64,000 bases of DNA from Lytechinus pictus (Eukaryota > Echinodermata > Echinoidea > Temnopleuroida > Toxopneustidae). The stretch is taken from positions 19,385,501 to 19,449,500 of the forward strand of contig NC_087259.1 of assembly GCF_037042905.1 (NCBI RefSeq), read 5' to 3'. The notes beneath the pieces are model-generated. The model saw nothing but the letters and a program-made list of their open reading frames with translations, searched no databases and was not told the DNA's origin. Within the stretch, counting starts at the first letter, position 1; the number at the start of each line of letters is the position of its first letter. The translations under genes were made by a program, and so were the position numbers. Shown here piece by piece: positions 9,238-37,258 of the stretch.

Positions 9238-12200
9238 CAGGCGCGGATCCAGGATTTCGTGGGGAGGGGGGGGGGGCAAAATTTGAACTGATTTTTGGCG
9301 TCCTTGTGTACTTTTCGAAAAATGGCGCCCCCTCCCTCCCAGCCAGGCAGACTTAAGTGCCTTAAATGCAATTTGAATTATCTTATTACATAAGCACATG
9401 TAAAAAAAAGGAATTGAAGACCACTTTTTAAATGTGTTCTTTAAAAAAAAAATCCATGAATATATAATGTAATATCAATGCGAGCGCGAAGGGCGAGCGA
9501 TTCAGGGGGTTTCAATTTGGTTTAACTGCTCACCAGAGTAGGCCCTACTAGAATATTGTGTGAATGGGAGCTGTAATTTCTTTAGTAGTTGTTTTTGAAT
9601 AGCCTTCAATAATATTAATGATAACCTCATGGAAATAATGCAATCTCGAAGCAATCAACTCAATCTCCTCATCAGTGGCGTAGGTGTGATTTATTCAGCA
9701 GGGGTGCACGGGGGGGGGGGGCTTTTTGAAATTTTATAGTGGGCACCAAGATACAAAAAAATATATGAAATTGGGGGGGGATAGAAGTTAAAGAAAATCT
9801 GAGATTTTATTCTTAATAACGCATTGAGGTATCTCAAAAGGCCTAAATAAATAATGCGAACGCGAATCGCATCTGATTTTTGTTTAATTTTTCATGTATT
9901 TTATCCTGAAAGCCTAAGTCAGGGGCGGATCCAGCTTCCGCCAATCGGGGCCGAATTTTTTCACCCATATTTTCCCCGATCGGCCGTTCAAAGTTGATTT
10001 TTGTTTGTTTCTTTGAAGGGTTTGTCCCAGTGGCGTAATGAGCCAATAATTTTGAGGGGGCTCGATATGGCGAGCGAGCGAAGCGAGCAAGCATAAATGC
10101 TGACATTTTTATTACAAATGTCCAAGCTTAAGATAGATTTTGACATGATATTTAGAAAATAATATTTTATTTCTCCCTAATCCCTTTCCTTTTCTCTTTT
10201 TTTTTCTTGGTCGTGAATTTTTATTTTTTGTTTTTATTTATTTATTTATTTTTTTTTTTTTTTGGGGGGGGGGGTGGCAAAACGCCCATGTCCTAACAGT
10301 TATTTCCTAGCTTTATTCTTATGAACGTAAATGTGTAATAATCTCATAAGCCCTATGCGAGCTAAAAAATTGAAATGTATTTTGTTTTGAAAATTGAACA
10401 TTCTGGGCAATGTTTGTGAACCTGAGCAAGATGCGTATGTAACTAGATAATTACTGCGAGCGCGAAGCACGAACAGAAATTTTTAATATGCGCTCTGGTT
10501 TGGTCAAAAAGGGACCTGTTAAGAACGTTTTGCAGTTAGCCATTAAGACGATACACATTTCAACGATTAAATAATGCGAGAGCGAAGCGCGAGCTGAAAA
10601 TTTTTGATATTCCAACCTAAAAAATGAGATTTCAAACCCCATAACGGGATACTCTATTCATGTTTTGTCAACATGGACCTGGGAAGCGGGGGTGCTGGAG
10701 CACCCCAAAGATTTTCCTATAGGGAGTGCTGCGTGTACATATTATTTTCTATAGGCAGCACCCCCCTGGAATTCTGGTTGGTGTGTCACATGGGAGAAAA
10801 GTATGGAAAATTACCAATATCTTGTGTTGAAACCCCTTTTTTGGCTTATCAAATTTCTTGGCACCAATACGATCTTCATTTTGTAGTGAAACCTTGTTTT
10901 GCTTGTCAAATTTACATAGGCGGATCCAGGGGGCTCAAGGGACCCGGGACTCCCTATTGGCGGAGCCAAAAAAAGGGAGGCATTTAAAAAAAGATAAAAG
11001 AATGGAAAAGAGAAGAGAAAATAAGAGGATGAAGAAGAGTGAATAAAAGAAGGTGAGGGGACGACTTGGAAAATAAAACAAAAAAACGTTGATGTCACTA
11101 TATAAAGTTTTCGCTCGAGCTTCGCGTTTGCATTGCACGTTTGATGAGATATGCCTACATGAGATTCTTCCCCAATAGGCTGATATGGAGCTTAAATAAT
11201 CAAGTTTTGAAGTCAATATACAAAACATATTTTACCTCCGACATCGAGCTTTAATTATTTTGCTTGATTTATAAATTGATTTTCAAACAGTGTTCTGTAA
11301 AATGTCCGTTTTATTGTCTCAGTATCAACATTTTCAGCACGCGCTGCGCGCTCGCGTTATTTGATTTGTCAGGTACCTATTCTCTTCGTGTATTCCATAA
11401 AGTTATCAAAATATCCCTTAATTTTCAGGTTTGATTGTCAAAACCTATCAACCAGCACTGTGCGCTTGAATTTTGATTGGTGAGTAATGTATACTTCAGT
11501 AATTTCCTCTATAATAATATAAGTAATTTTAAACAAACTACCTAAAATCCCATTTTCATGACATCGCGATTTGCGCTCGCATTAATTTTTAAACAATATA
11601 TTAACCCATGCATCCTATTCATAATTACAAAAGTGCTTAAAATATTCAGTTTTCAGGAATTAATATCAACAAATTTTGAGCTGACATTAGGCTTATTAGA
11701 TTAACATTTTTATGAATTCCTAATAATTAAATTGTCCCTTTTCAGATGGAATAACTCGCGCTTAGAAAGAGGAATAAAAGAAAGTCATCATTTTCATATG
11801 ATGACAAAATGTCCATAGCATGTCCAGGTCCTCGGTCAAAAAATAAAAATGATAAAAATATCAGCCTGCGCTTCGCGCTCACATCATATATTAAGAGCGA
11901 TCCATAATATCCACTTCACGAATTTCCTACACAGTGCTTAAATTAGTGCTTAAATTAACCCTTTTTTTAAATAGTAATATCAAATATTTCAGCTCTCGCT
12001 TTGCAATCACATTATTGATTTTCATGATAAAAACTATATTTAAAATGCCCAGATACTAAGTATAAATCTTAAACACACGCACGCATGTTTATTGAGATAC
12101 ACAGCTTGTTCTTTGTCTAAAGCATGCTTAAATTATCCAGTGTCAGACTAAATTTTCTGATCGCGCTTTGATTTAGGATACCCAATTACCCATTCTTTTC

Positions 12201-13724
12201 ATGATTTACAAAGTATGAATAGAGTGACCCGTTTTTAGATCTAAATTTTTTTTTTTCCGTTCACTCTTCGCGCTCGCATTGTTTAGTTATATGCCTATCC
12301 TGCCCATGATTACAAAATATGCTTAGAGTTTCCATTTTTTTAGGTTGGAATGTCAAAAATTTTCAGCTCGCGCTTCGTGCTCGCTTTATTTGATTATTGA
12401 ATATGGATCGCTTTATGGCAGTCCTCAACATGTCCCTTTTCGATCAGCTATATACGGATTTTGTTCAGGATCACAAACATTGCCCAGAATGTTCGATTTT
12501 CAGGACAAGATACATGAAATTTCAACAACAAAAAAAGCTCGCGCTTCGCGCTTGCACTATTTAAATATGACTAATGAGATTAATATGTTTTATTACTCAG
12601 AATTATGCAAAGAAGTGACTGATACGAAGAAACAAACAAAAATAATTTTTGAGTGGCCGATCAGGGAAAATATGGGTAATTTTTTTTCGCCCCCCCCCCT
12701 TATTGGCGAAAGCTGGATCCGCCCTGAACTTACGCCTACTTCAGCACCCCCAGCCAAAAATCGTTCACAGGGCCTTGTTTGTCAATCATGAAAAAGGATG
12801 GATAATTTGGTATCTACCTACATTAATAATGCGAGCGCAAAGCGCGAGCAGAAAATTCGTGATATTCTGATCTCAAACTGGATAATTTTAGCACGTTTTG
12901 AATAAGATCAAGCTGCGTATCTTAATAAACATGCGTGCGCGTGTTTCAGAGTTAGACAGAATCTGGGCATTCTGAATACATTTAATTTTTCATCATGAAA
13001 ATCAATAATGCGAGCGCAGAGCGCAAGCTGAAAATAATATTTAAATTTCCGATATGAAAAGGGTCAATTTAAGCACTGTGTATATAGGGAAATTGTGAAG
13101 TGGATGTGGATAGCATTTAATAAATGATGCAAGCGCGAAGCTCTAGCTGAAAACTCTAAAATGATGACATGAAAAGGACATTTTCAGTTGTCAGGTTAGA
13201 ATATCAAATTTTTCTAGCTTGCGCTTCTCGTTCGCATAAAAACTGTGAGGCCGGGATGCGTATATAACTAAACAATTGATGTGAGCGCAAAACGCGAGCT
13301 GAAATTTTTTATATAATGACTTAAAAAGGACTCTCTTAAGGTCTAATTCCTATTCCAATTGTTTTTCCTTTTTCTCTTCTTATTTTTTTTTCCTTTTTTG
13401 CACCACCATGGGGGGGGGGGGGGGGCAAAAACTTTGCCCCCTGGATCCGCCTATGTATATTGACCCGAAAAACACTAACATTTTAAGGACTTATGTACAA
13501 GGGATCGATGGAGAGGATACACACCTCACTAATCAAATATTGCGAGCGCGTAGCGCGAGCTGAATTTGATATTAACCCCTTTTTTGTAACCCTGAACAGG
13601 ATACTTATCTCGCTAATCAGACTTCAAACTCGAGCAAATTGTTTTTTATAGTTCAGCCGCATTAATTTAACATTTTGGGCAGGACATTTCACTATAAACA
13701 GGCAATACGAGCAATGTTGCGCCC

Positions 13725-14195
13725 AAAGTCGAACATAAATTTGCAAAGAGCAACCTCAGTTCAAGGTCAATTTGGCGCCCTCGGTTGAACATGAATTTGG
13801 CGCCCCATGTGAAATATAACTTTGCCCTCCCCCTTCTGAAACATGTATTTGTCGCCATATGGTCAAACATCAAATTAGCGCTCCCCTAGTTCGAAAATCA
13901 ATTTGGTGCCCCGCTAGTTCGAACATCGATTCGGCACTCCCCTAGTTCGAACATGAATTTGGCGCCCCCACCTCGTTCGAACATCAATGAGGCGCCCCCC
14001 TAGTTCGAACATCAATTCGGCGCCCCCCTAGTTCGAACATCGATTTGGCGCCCCCAGTTTGAAAATCAATTTGACGCCCCCTCCTAGTTCGAACATTAAT
14101 TCGCCCCCCCCCCCCTTGTTCAAACATCAGTTCGGCGCCCCATAGTTCGAACGATTTTGGCGCCGCCTAGTTCGAACATCAAATCGACGTTCCGA
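13725..14195. repeat. ~33-bp minisatellite with TTCGAA and GGCGCC
   Basis: Degenerate tandem units of the form TAGTTCGAACATCAATTTGG CGCCCC, roughly a dozen, each with palindromic TTCGAA and GGCGCC. Confidence 0.9.
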
Positions 14196-14516
14196 TCCAT
14201 CTCCCTCTTTCTTTTCCCATCTCCTTTTCTTTCTTTTTTTTCTTTCTCTTTTCCTCATTCCCCCTTATTTTCCCTTTTCCTTCTCTCTCCCCCATTTTCC
14301 TCTCTTTTTTTCTTCTACTATTCTTTCTCTCCTCCTCTCACTCTCTCTCTTTTTTCTTTTCTTCCTCCTTTTTCCTCTTTTCTTTCTCCTCTCTTTTTTC
14401 TTCTCTTCTTTCCCCCTTTTCCTCTCTCTTTTTCTTCCCTTCTTCCCCCTCTTCCTTTCTTCTTGTCTTTCCCCTTTTTTTTTCTTTCTTTCCCTCTCTT
14501 CTTTTTTTTTGCCGAA
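14196..14516. repeat. Polypyrimidine tract (CT-rich)
   Basis: Almost pure C/T on the plus strand; open frames here are low-complexity artefacts. Confidence 0.95.
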
Positions 14517-14626
14517 GGGGGGGGGGGCAAGGCCCCCTCGGCCCCCCATGGATCCGCGCCTGTATATATATATATATTCTTCGAGAATTCTATCCTTGTA
14601 TAGAGTGCAATAATAAAATACAAAAA

Positions 14627-14730
14627 TACAAGTTCACACGGTTGACTGCAGGTTCATCAAATTTATTTGATGAACCTGCAGTCAACCGTGTGAACTTGTA
14701 TTTGATGAACCTGCAGTCAACCGTGTGAAC
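14627..14730. repeat. Perfect 36-bp hairpin plus a third direct copy
   Basis: 14627-14662 and 14665-14700 are perfect inverted repeats with a 2-nt loop; 14701-14730 repeats 30 bases of the right arm directly. Confidence 0.95.
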
Positions 14731-14738
14731 GTGTATTT

Positions 14739-14779
<41 letters not shown>

Positions 14780-14968
14780 TATACCTAACCCCCCCCCCCC
14801 CCACACACACCCTCATCCCATACACCCCTCTCCCTCGAACACCAATATACTCATATACATTCCCGGCACACACCAATTCACGCGCATTACTTTCCAACAA
14901 CAAGACATGACTTATTGAGAAACTGGTAAAATACAGAGAATCAGTGAAATTGTATTCATTATAATGTA

Positions 14969-15166
14969 CACTCTTAAACATGTTGGGCAACTTACTGTCC
15001 ACACAACAATGGGTTAAAACTTTATCCAATTCTGGGTAGGTTTAAACCAATAATGTGTGCTTTGGGTGGAAGCTACGCTGTATTGGTTGAAAACTAGCCA
15101 GAGTTGGATAAATTTTTTAACCAATAGTTGTGTGGACACTTTATGTTGCCCAACATTTTAAGAGTG
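14969..15166. mobile_element. MITE with CACTCTTAAA ends
   Basis: About 200 bp, almost wholly an imperfect palindrome; arms share TTGGGCAAC and ACTGTCCACA-type blocks. A second copy is split by another element at 32464-33870. Confidence 0.85.
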
Positions 15167-15816
15167 TGTGCTGGTTTGCATTCTCGCTATATACACGCAC
15201 AAATATTTTTATTTGAAACTGTCATAAAAACACAATAATTTGCAAAGCAAAGTACAATTTTAATCGTCTAACTGTATGATAAATGCAAAAAATGGCAACA
15301 AATTATCGTGTTATCTTCATTTGCGTGCTAGTATAAGGCGAGCAATATTACAAGGCAGAGTACTTAAGTAAAAAATGCGGTTTTTCAAACATATGGGACC
15401 TTTATCTATAAGCCCATCCACAGAGACTTGTATTTAAACAGAACTTTTATTAAAGACAAAATTGATCATAGCATTTCTATGTTAGTTTAAGCTGTTTCAC
15501 AGTAAAAACATTGATTGTATTCATTGACATTCATTTATGCATCCACAGTTAATATTGCATACGTTGTGAATACAAAAATACAGATTCATTGTATATTATA
15601 TTCCAATCTTGTGATATTTCATTGAAGTCAAAATTGAGTTTTGGTTAATCAAATGATTGAAATAAAAATGTATATTACATCATGAAACACAAATTACATA
15701 TTAAAATATAAAGCAATTATCGTTTATGATATTTGACAAGTCAAGCAGCTTATCATATTTCGCATGAAACTCTCTTTGGAGAATATGGAACATATTAAGA
15801 AGATTGTTGTGGACTT

Positions 15817-16400
15817 TTAAAGGGATGGTCCAGGCTGGAGATATTTATATATCAATAAATAGAGTAAAATTCACAAAGCAAAATGATGAAAATTTCTTCA
15901 AAATCGGATAAGAAATAACGAAGTTATTGAATTTTAAATATTTGCATTATTCCGGTGAAACAGTTTTGGGCATTATGAATATTCATAAGGTGGGCTGATG
16001 ATGTCATATCCCCACTTGTTCTTTTGTATTTTATTATATGAAATAAGGTTTAATCACAATTTTTCTAAAACAATTAGATTGACAACTGATTACGTGCATT
16101 AGTTATTTACTGCCGCAACTTATTTCATCATAATGGAGACACATCATTTACACAGGCATGAAAAAAAAAAATTAATGATTTCATGTAATAACATAAGAAA
16201 AGGGAAAGTGGGGATGTGACGTCATCAGCCCACCTAATGAATATTATATTATATATAATTTTTTTCACAGAATATTGATAAACTTAAAATTCAATAACTT
16301 CCTTATTTGTTATCCGTTTTTGATGAAGTTTTCAGGATTTTGCTCTGTGAATTTTACTCTATTTAGATATAATTATTTTCAGCCTGGACCATCCCTTCAA
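15817..16400. mobile_element. Long-inverted-repeat MITE with TTAA-type ends
   Basis: TTAAAGGGATGGTCCAGGCT at the left, its complement at the right (right TTAA has become TCAA). Arms of about 150 bp share TAGAGTAAAATTCACAAAGC. Internal AAATCGGATAAGAAATAACG is shared with the elements at 18894 and 39116. Confidence 0.87.
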
Positions 16401-16657
16401 ACAGGGCATATCTGCCGTTGGTGGTATACTGATATAAAGAAGTATGTTTCAAACTTTGTGATCCAATGAAACAACGCTAAAAACACACCAAAAATCCACA
16501 ATTAAATAAGTCTATATTTTGTCATGTCTGTTGGTGTAAAAGCCTGGTTTACATTCTCTTTACAGCTGACGGCCTCTGCCTACTCCTATCCACGATTCTC
16601 TGACCATTGTGGACCATGGACATTGCAGGTCCTTGCTCTGTGCGCCTGTCATGAGAA

Positions 16658-31979
<15,322 letters not shown>

Positions 31980-32463
31980 TTTTGTGAACAAAATGATCGC
32001 TTTAATTTGCAGTTCACAACACAAATTTCGAAACCAGTGTTATTGTACCCAGTATAAAAAGGAGGAGGAGCTTACGGTGAGAGCTTCTGGCTCCATGGAT
32101 GCCTGTGTTAAATGGCGTTCTTCAACGTGAAGAGAGATAATGATAAAAAGAGAAAGAGAGAGAGAGACGCATAACACTGGATGTACGTCCGAGATGTACG
32201 TGTTTATCACCTTAAACTGATTTCCGGATCCGGTTCTAAAATAAAGTAACATGCGCGAAAGTACTTTAGAGGGAATATTCCTTCTTAGTGTTTCAACATT
32301 GACCTAAATCCAATCCCTGATTCCAGCGAAAACGTGATTTTCCTTGGTTGGTCATTTTCGGATTTTATATCATATCTTTCATGGTCATGACAATGCCTTT
32401 ATATGATATTTGAGCCATGACCGACGTACTGAACACTATCCCTGATATCTGATGATCGACCAC

Positions 32464-33870
32464 ACACTCTTAAAAAGGTTGGGCAAAAAAGCCCGTTTTT
32501 AACCATCACTGGGCAACATACTGTCCACAAAACTATTGGTTAAAATCCAGGGGCGGCGGAACGTATTTTCGTTTGGGGGGGGGGCAAAGCCAAAAAAGGG
32601 CACTTATGTGCCAAAAAGGGCATTTTCGTGCAAACAGATATTTTCACCATGAGATTATCATCTGTGTGAAGAAGTTGTGTGTTTTGTAGTAATTAAGTTA
32701 AGCACAGTTTTCTTTAAAGTGATTTCTGATTAATACGATATATATTTAGGTTTTATTTTTTCGCGAGCGAGCGTAGCGAGCTAGCGGTTTGTGAAAATTT
32801 TCTAATCTGAAGTTGTAAAACTCGCTTTTTGGTCAATTATGGACTTATACTGTTAAAAAAGGCATCCTTGCGAGATGTTGCGAGCGCGAATTACGAGCTC
32901 AAACTTTCGGAAATTTAATGCAATAAGACATGAAAAGTAAACATCCCGAGCAGTTTTTGTAATCATGAAAAAAGAATGTGAATCTAACTAAAGAATGAAC
33001 CTTTAAACGACTGCATATATAGTGACTCATGAATAGGATACGGGCTACATAGCTCACCAATCGAATAATGCGAGGCGAAGCGCGAGCTAAAAAATTTTGA
33101 CATTCTTACCAGAAAACTGGACATTTCTAGGCATTTTATTTAACTAGGGACAGAATGACTAAACAGTAATTGATGCGAGCGCAAAAAACGAGCCGAAATT
33201 GTGTAATATTCCAACCTGAAAACTGGACATTCTAAGCATTTTTGTATGAACAGGATGAGTATCTTACTAAAAAAATTATTGATGCGCAGCATGAGCCAGA
33301 AAATTGTGATTTTCTCACCTGAAACTGGATATTCTAAGCACTGTTTGTAACCAGGAACAGAATGAGTACAAGACAAATATCTTAATAATAATAATAATAA
33401 TAGCCAATTTTTATATAGCGCTTTTCCCAGAATGGCTCAAACCGCGTTACAGCTTATTATTACCCCGGTCATTGGATTCATTTCAATCCCGCAAGAAAAT
33501 TGCACAATTTCCACTCCCTGGGGAGCATTCCTTGCATTCATCGCAGCCTCATTATGGCGCTGGCAAATTCAATCTTATACTAAACAATAATTGATTCGTG
33601 CGCGAAGCGCGGGCCAAAAAGATTGTGATTTTTTTAAACCTAAAAATGTATTATGTTTTACTTCAAAACGGGTATTACATTTTGAAAAAAGGGCATTTGC
33701 CATTTTGAAAAAAAAGGGCATTTTTTCCTACGGTGATTTTTTTTATTGGGGGGGGGGCACTTGCCCCCTGCCCCCGGTTCCGCCGCCCCTGTTAAAATAT
33801 GTCCAAATTGGGTAACAAAAACTAATAACTGGGTAATAAATTTGCTCAATTGGATAATTAAGATTGCTAA
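32464..33870. mobile_element. CACTCTTAAA-type MITE, split by a hAT-like element
   Basis: 32464-32547 carries the left arm (CACTCTTAAAAAGGTTGGGC), and GTCCAAATTGGGTAAC-type sequence continues after 33792. Related to the intact copy at 14969-15166. Confidence 0.65.
32548..33791. mobile_element. hAT-like element with CAGGGGCGGCGGAACG ends
   Basis: 1244 bp. Left CAGGGGCGGCGGAACG; the right end is the complement (GGTTCCGCCGCCCCTG). Flanks TTAAAATC and TTAAAATA match at 7 of 8. Inside are GCGAGCGCGAAG-type repeats and a TATATAGCGC-containing fragment at 33388-33580. Confidence 0.85.
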
Positions 33871-34281
33871 ATATGATATGATTAAACTCTGGTGCTCATG
33901 AAAGGTGATATGATTATGATATCATCAGATACATCAATGATTCATGAATGTTAATAACGATCGAGTAAGAGTTTGGATTGGTTTGGATTTGATCGCCAGT
34001 AATCATGTATTTATGCAACATTGGATCATGCACAGGGCACTACAAGATCATAAGTAGCCCATAGGGTAGTTCAATTTCAATTCAATTCACTTTATTTGCT
34101 CATGAAAACCGTACAAAAACATTACATATACAAAGAATCATATTCACAAAGCAGAAAAAAAAAACACATGCAACTAAACATTGGATTAAATATGAGAGGG
34201 ACAGTAATGAAAGAAACAAGCCTTGTGATTATATAGCTGACCCTATAAAATAATGATTACCGGTATACCAAACATCTATAA

Positions 34282-34545
34282 ATAATAATATAGGATTTGT
34301 ATAGCGCACGTATCCACCTTGCTAGGTGCTCAAGGCGCTCCTATATATAAGCTACTCTATCGATTCCGGTGCGCACAGCTTTTTGAGAAATTACTTCCTG
34401 CCGGTGCCCATTTAGCTCACCTGGGTTGAGTGCAGCACAATGTGGGTAAATTTCTTGCTGAAGAAAAACACGCCTTGGCTGGGAATCGAACCCACGTCCT
34501 TCAGATTGAAATACGAGAGTCTTAACCACTAGACTACGACGCCCC
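34282..34545 (-). mobile_element. tRNA-derived SINE
   Basis: Read on the minus strand it starts with a tRNA-like head (box A TAGTCTAGTGG, box B GGTTCGATTCC) and ends in TATTATTATT. It is flanked by CATCTATAA at 34273-34281 and 34546-34554, a 9-bp target-site duplication. It is a different tRNA relative from the satellite. Confidence 0.85.
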
Positions 34546-34559
34546 CATCTATAACAACG

Positions 34560-35600
34560 ATAGGAAAAAAATCACTAAACTATAACATAAAGGGGGTGCC
34601 TATATATAATGCCTAAATAAAATTTAATTAAATCTGAGTTAAATCTGATATGTTTAAAAATATTGCTAAAATCTTCATTTTGTTATGTATAACGCATATT
34701 TAATCCCACTGTAGTTTTATAGAGCGCCATGTTTAAAAGTACAAAATCACGTTATCGTTCAAATTTTCTATATTTTTTAAATGGAAATGGAACCTGGCTA
34801 TGAGTGTATCCCTATTTTGAAGGTTTGATGTCTAAATCTCAATTTTACTAACACTGTTGCTGTAACGTTAGAGCTATCAACCAGCAACATTTTGATACAT
34901 CTGATCATGACACATTTATGATACAGTATATAAAAGCGGAGATATGGCAACTTACCTTTAACCTTCCCCTTAATTTGTTAATTTTTCAATTGTTTGCTAT
35001 TTTACATCATTCGTTAGAAAAAAGTGATACTAAAATTTGAGACTACGACCTACCCAGCAGCAGTGATCTAGGGGGTACGCATTAACTACCTGTACCGGCG
35101 AAATTATTTTTCCTACGAACTTTGTTTTTATTGCATGCGCACTATATATATGTTCACTTTACAAATATCATGAATATTCATTAACATCCCTACGATGATC
35201 GGAAAGACATGCAAGACGCATCCCGCGCTAATCGTCTCTTGAAAATCATAATTTTAGGCCCATACATTTTCGAAGAAGTTATAAGTATTTAAATGATATT
35301 TCGATCAATCTTCAATCCCGCGGGCCTGGAAAGCATGGGTGTAGAGTCACCGCCAAGATGATTGCAATGGAGAGATTTGTCCTAAATCTCCATCATGAAT
35401 TATGGTGCGGAAAAAAAAGTTTATCTGAACAAAATCGCAACAATTAGGAGATATTCATAATGGTTAGTTTCGGTCATGTTCTCTCATTTGGTTTACGTAG
35501 CAGACGATGCTAGCCTGCTAGTATATAGTATACTTACGCAGACCCTATTGCAAATCAAAATCAATTCCGGACTCGATATTTGCTTCCTCAAACTGTAGCT
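34560..35600. other. AT-rich intergenic sequence, no feature recognised
   Basis: No coding frame, splice pattern or repeat that I can name between the SINE and the Tc1-like element. Confidence 0.5.
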
Positions 35601-35605
35601 ATATA

Positions 35606-37258
35606 CACTGTTGGTCATAAAGGTGGAATAAAATATTTTTGAACAAAAATCGACAGTAATGTTTGTATTTGAAAGGCTACGCGTAGACAAAATGGTAATT
35701 GAGTGATTACATAATGTTTCCCCGTTACACAGGTGACATTATAACATAAGAAATTTGGATTTCGTAATAAATTCTTTTGTTGAAGACTATAAAAGCCTAT
35801 GCATATGATATTCTGTCCCTTTCCCTGATTTAGCACTGTGTATAAGAATGTTGCATTTTTTCGAGTTCCTTGTACCGTTTGAAATAAAAATCGGTAGAGA
35901 CTTTCCCTGGACTATGCCTGGTCCAACGGCAACAGCAACACGCGAGAGAGTGGTAGCACTGCGATAGGAGGGCTACAAGCAGACTGATATCGCAGAAGTC
36001 CTAGAGATATCACAGGATGCAGTCTCTAAGACCCTGAAACGTCAACGTGAGGCATGGAATGTGCGGCCACGGAAATCTCCAGGACGTCCCAGATTGACCA
36101 CAAGAAGAGATGATCGCCAACTGTTGAATTGCAGCCGCAGAAACCGGAAATTGCCCACGAGCCGTCTTCGTTGCTTGTGGAGGAGACATCATGGGATCAA
36201 GGTTTCCCGGTCAACCGTTAATCGCAGATTGCTCCAACATGGTTACCGAGCACGACGGTTGAACAAATGTCCCCGCCTATCTGTTCGCCACAGAGTAGCT
36301 CGTCTTCTTTGGGCTAGGGAGCACAGAAGGCTTCATCCAGGACATTGGCAACATGTGGTCTTCATGGACGAGAGCCGGTTCATACTTGACCGAAAGGATG
36401 GGAGACAACGAGTTCGTCGATTAGCCGGGGAAAACCTTCAAGATGAATGTATCCACGAGACGACTCAAGGCGGAGGCGGCTCAGTGATGATATGGGCCGG
36501 CATCCATTATGGAGGGAAAACGCCACTGGTGGTTCCGGACGGAAACGTCAACGCCGCCGCCTACAGGGATATCTTGGAGTTCCACTGTCTTCCATTTGCA
36601 AGACGAGTGTATGGGCACAATTTCCGACTGCAGGATGACAACGCTAGACCGCACAGGGCCGCTGCAGTAAGGGAATTCCTGGAGGCAGAGGGCGTCGTAC
36701 AGTTGCCATGGCCAGCTTGTTCGCCGGATATGAACCCCATAGAGCATGCATGGGATGCCCTAGGCCGAGCCATCAACGACAGAGAGGTCATTCCTCAAAA
36801 TCTGCAGGAGTTGGCAGATGCTCTGAGGGAAGAATGGGACGCTATGCCTGTTGACGTCATCAACAAGCTAGTGGACAGCATGCCACGACGTCTGCATGCG
36901 CTGGTTCATGCCAGGGGTGGACATACCCGATACTAGTGACTGAGTAAGAACAATGACTCAAGTTTGATGCAAATTTGTCCATGAAATCACAAAAAAAGTC
37001 ATATGGAAAACTGAGAGAGATTGAAAATAAATATATCATGATCCTTTAATTTACTGTATATTGTCGTCATTGTTGTTCTATGCTCATGACATCCATCCAT
37101 AAACTTGTAAAATATCACTGTCAAACGTGTGTAAAAGGCAGAATAATAAAGTAAAGTGGTTATCATGCACCATAAATGCCATATTCAAATCATGTTGTAA
37201 TAATTACGCTGTGAAAATTTGGTGAAAAACAAATATTCCACCTTTATGAACAACAGTG
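35606..37258 (+). mobile_element. Tc1-like DNA transposon, near full length
   Basis: Terminal inverted repeats begin CACTGTTG at both ends and agree at 24 of the first 25 positions. TA dinucleotides flank both ends (35604-35605 and 37259-37260), the Tc1/mariner target-site duplication. The length of 1653 bp is typical of autonomous Tc1 elements. It lies in the intergenic region between the two host genes. Confidence 0.93.
35914..36936 (+). pseudogene. Tc1-like transposase, interrupted by one in-frame stop
   Basis: From ATG 35914 the frame runs 341 codons to the TAG at 36934-36936, the normal length for a Tc1 transposase (340 aa), with a single internal TAG at 35965-35967 (codon 18). The N-terminal paired-like helix-turn-helix (GYKQTDIAEVLEISQDAVSKTL) lies after that stop. 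The catalytic triad is intact: Asp152 (FMDESRF), Asp242 (QDDNARPH) and Glu277 (SPDMNPIEH), 34 residues apart, i.e. DD34E. The rest (GRPRLTT linker, GGGSVMIWAG) is well kept. One point mutation therefore seems to be all that broke it, suggesting recent activity. A GTG at 36061 starts the remaining 291-codon open stretch. Confidence 0.9.

Larger units (their letters stand above)
9238..14562. mobile_element. Candidate 5.3 kb hAT-like non-autonomous element (composite)
   Basis: Ends are CAGGCGCGGATCCA at 9238 and its complement at 14549-14562, each flanked by TATATATA. The flanks are microsatellite, so the target duplication is weak evidence. Inside are about twenty GCGAGCGCGAAGCGCGAGC-type repeats, G/C runs, other element ends (CAGTGGCGTA at ~9676 and ~10029, CAGGGGCGGATCC at ~9922, its complement at ~12725) and inverted segments, so this is a stack of related elements. 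No coding frame is recognisable. Confidence 0.5.

Noticed and set aside
1-14600. CRISPR array, because of the regularly spaced short repeats
   Set aside because: Spacing and repeats are degenerate, the sequence is eukaryotic, and the repeats lie inside DNA transposons.
14157-14623. 100-150 residue frames on both strands
   Set aside because: Low-complexity polypyrimidine/polypurine tract at a transposon end.
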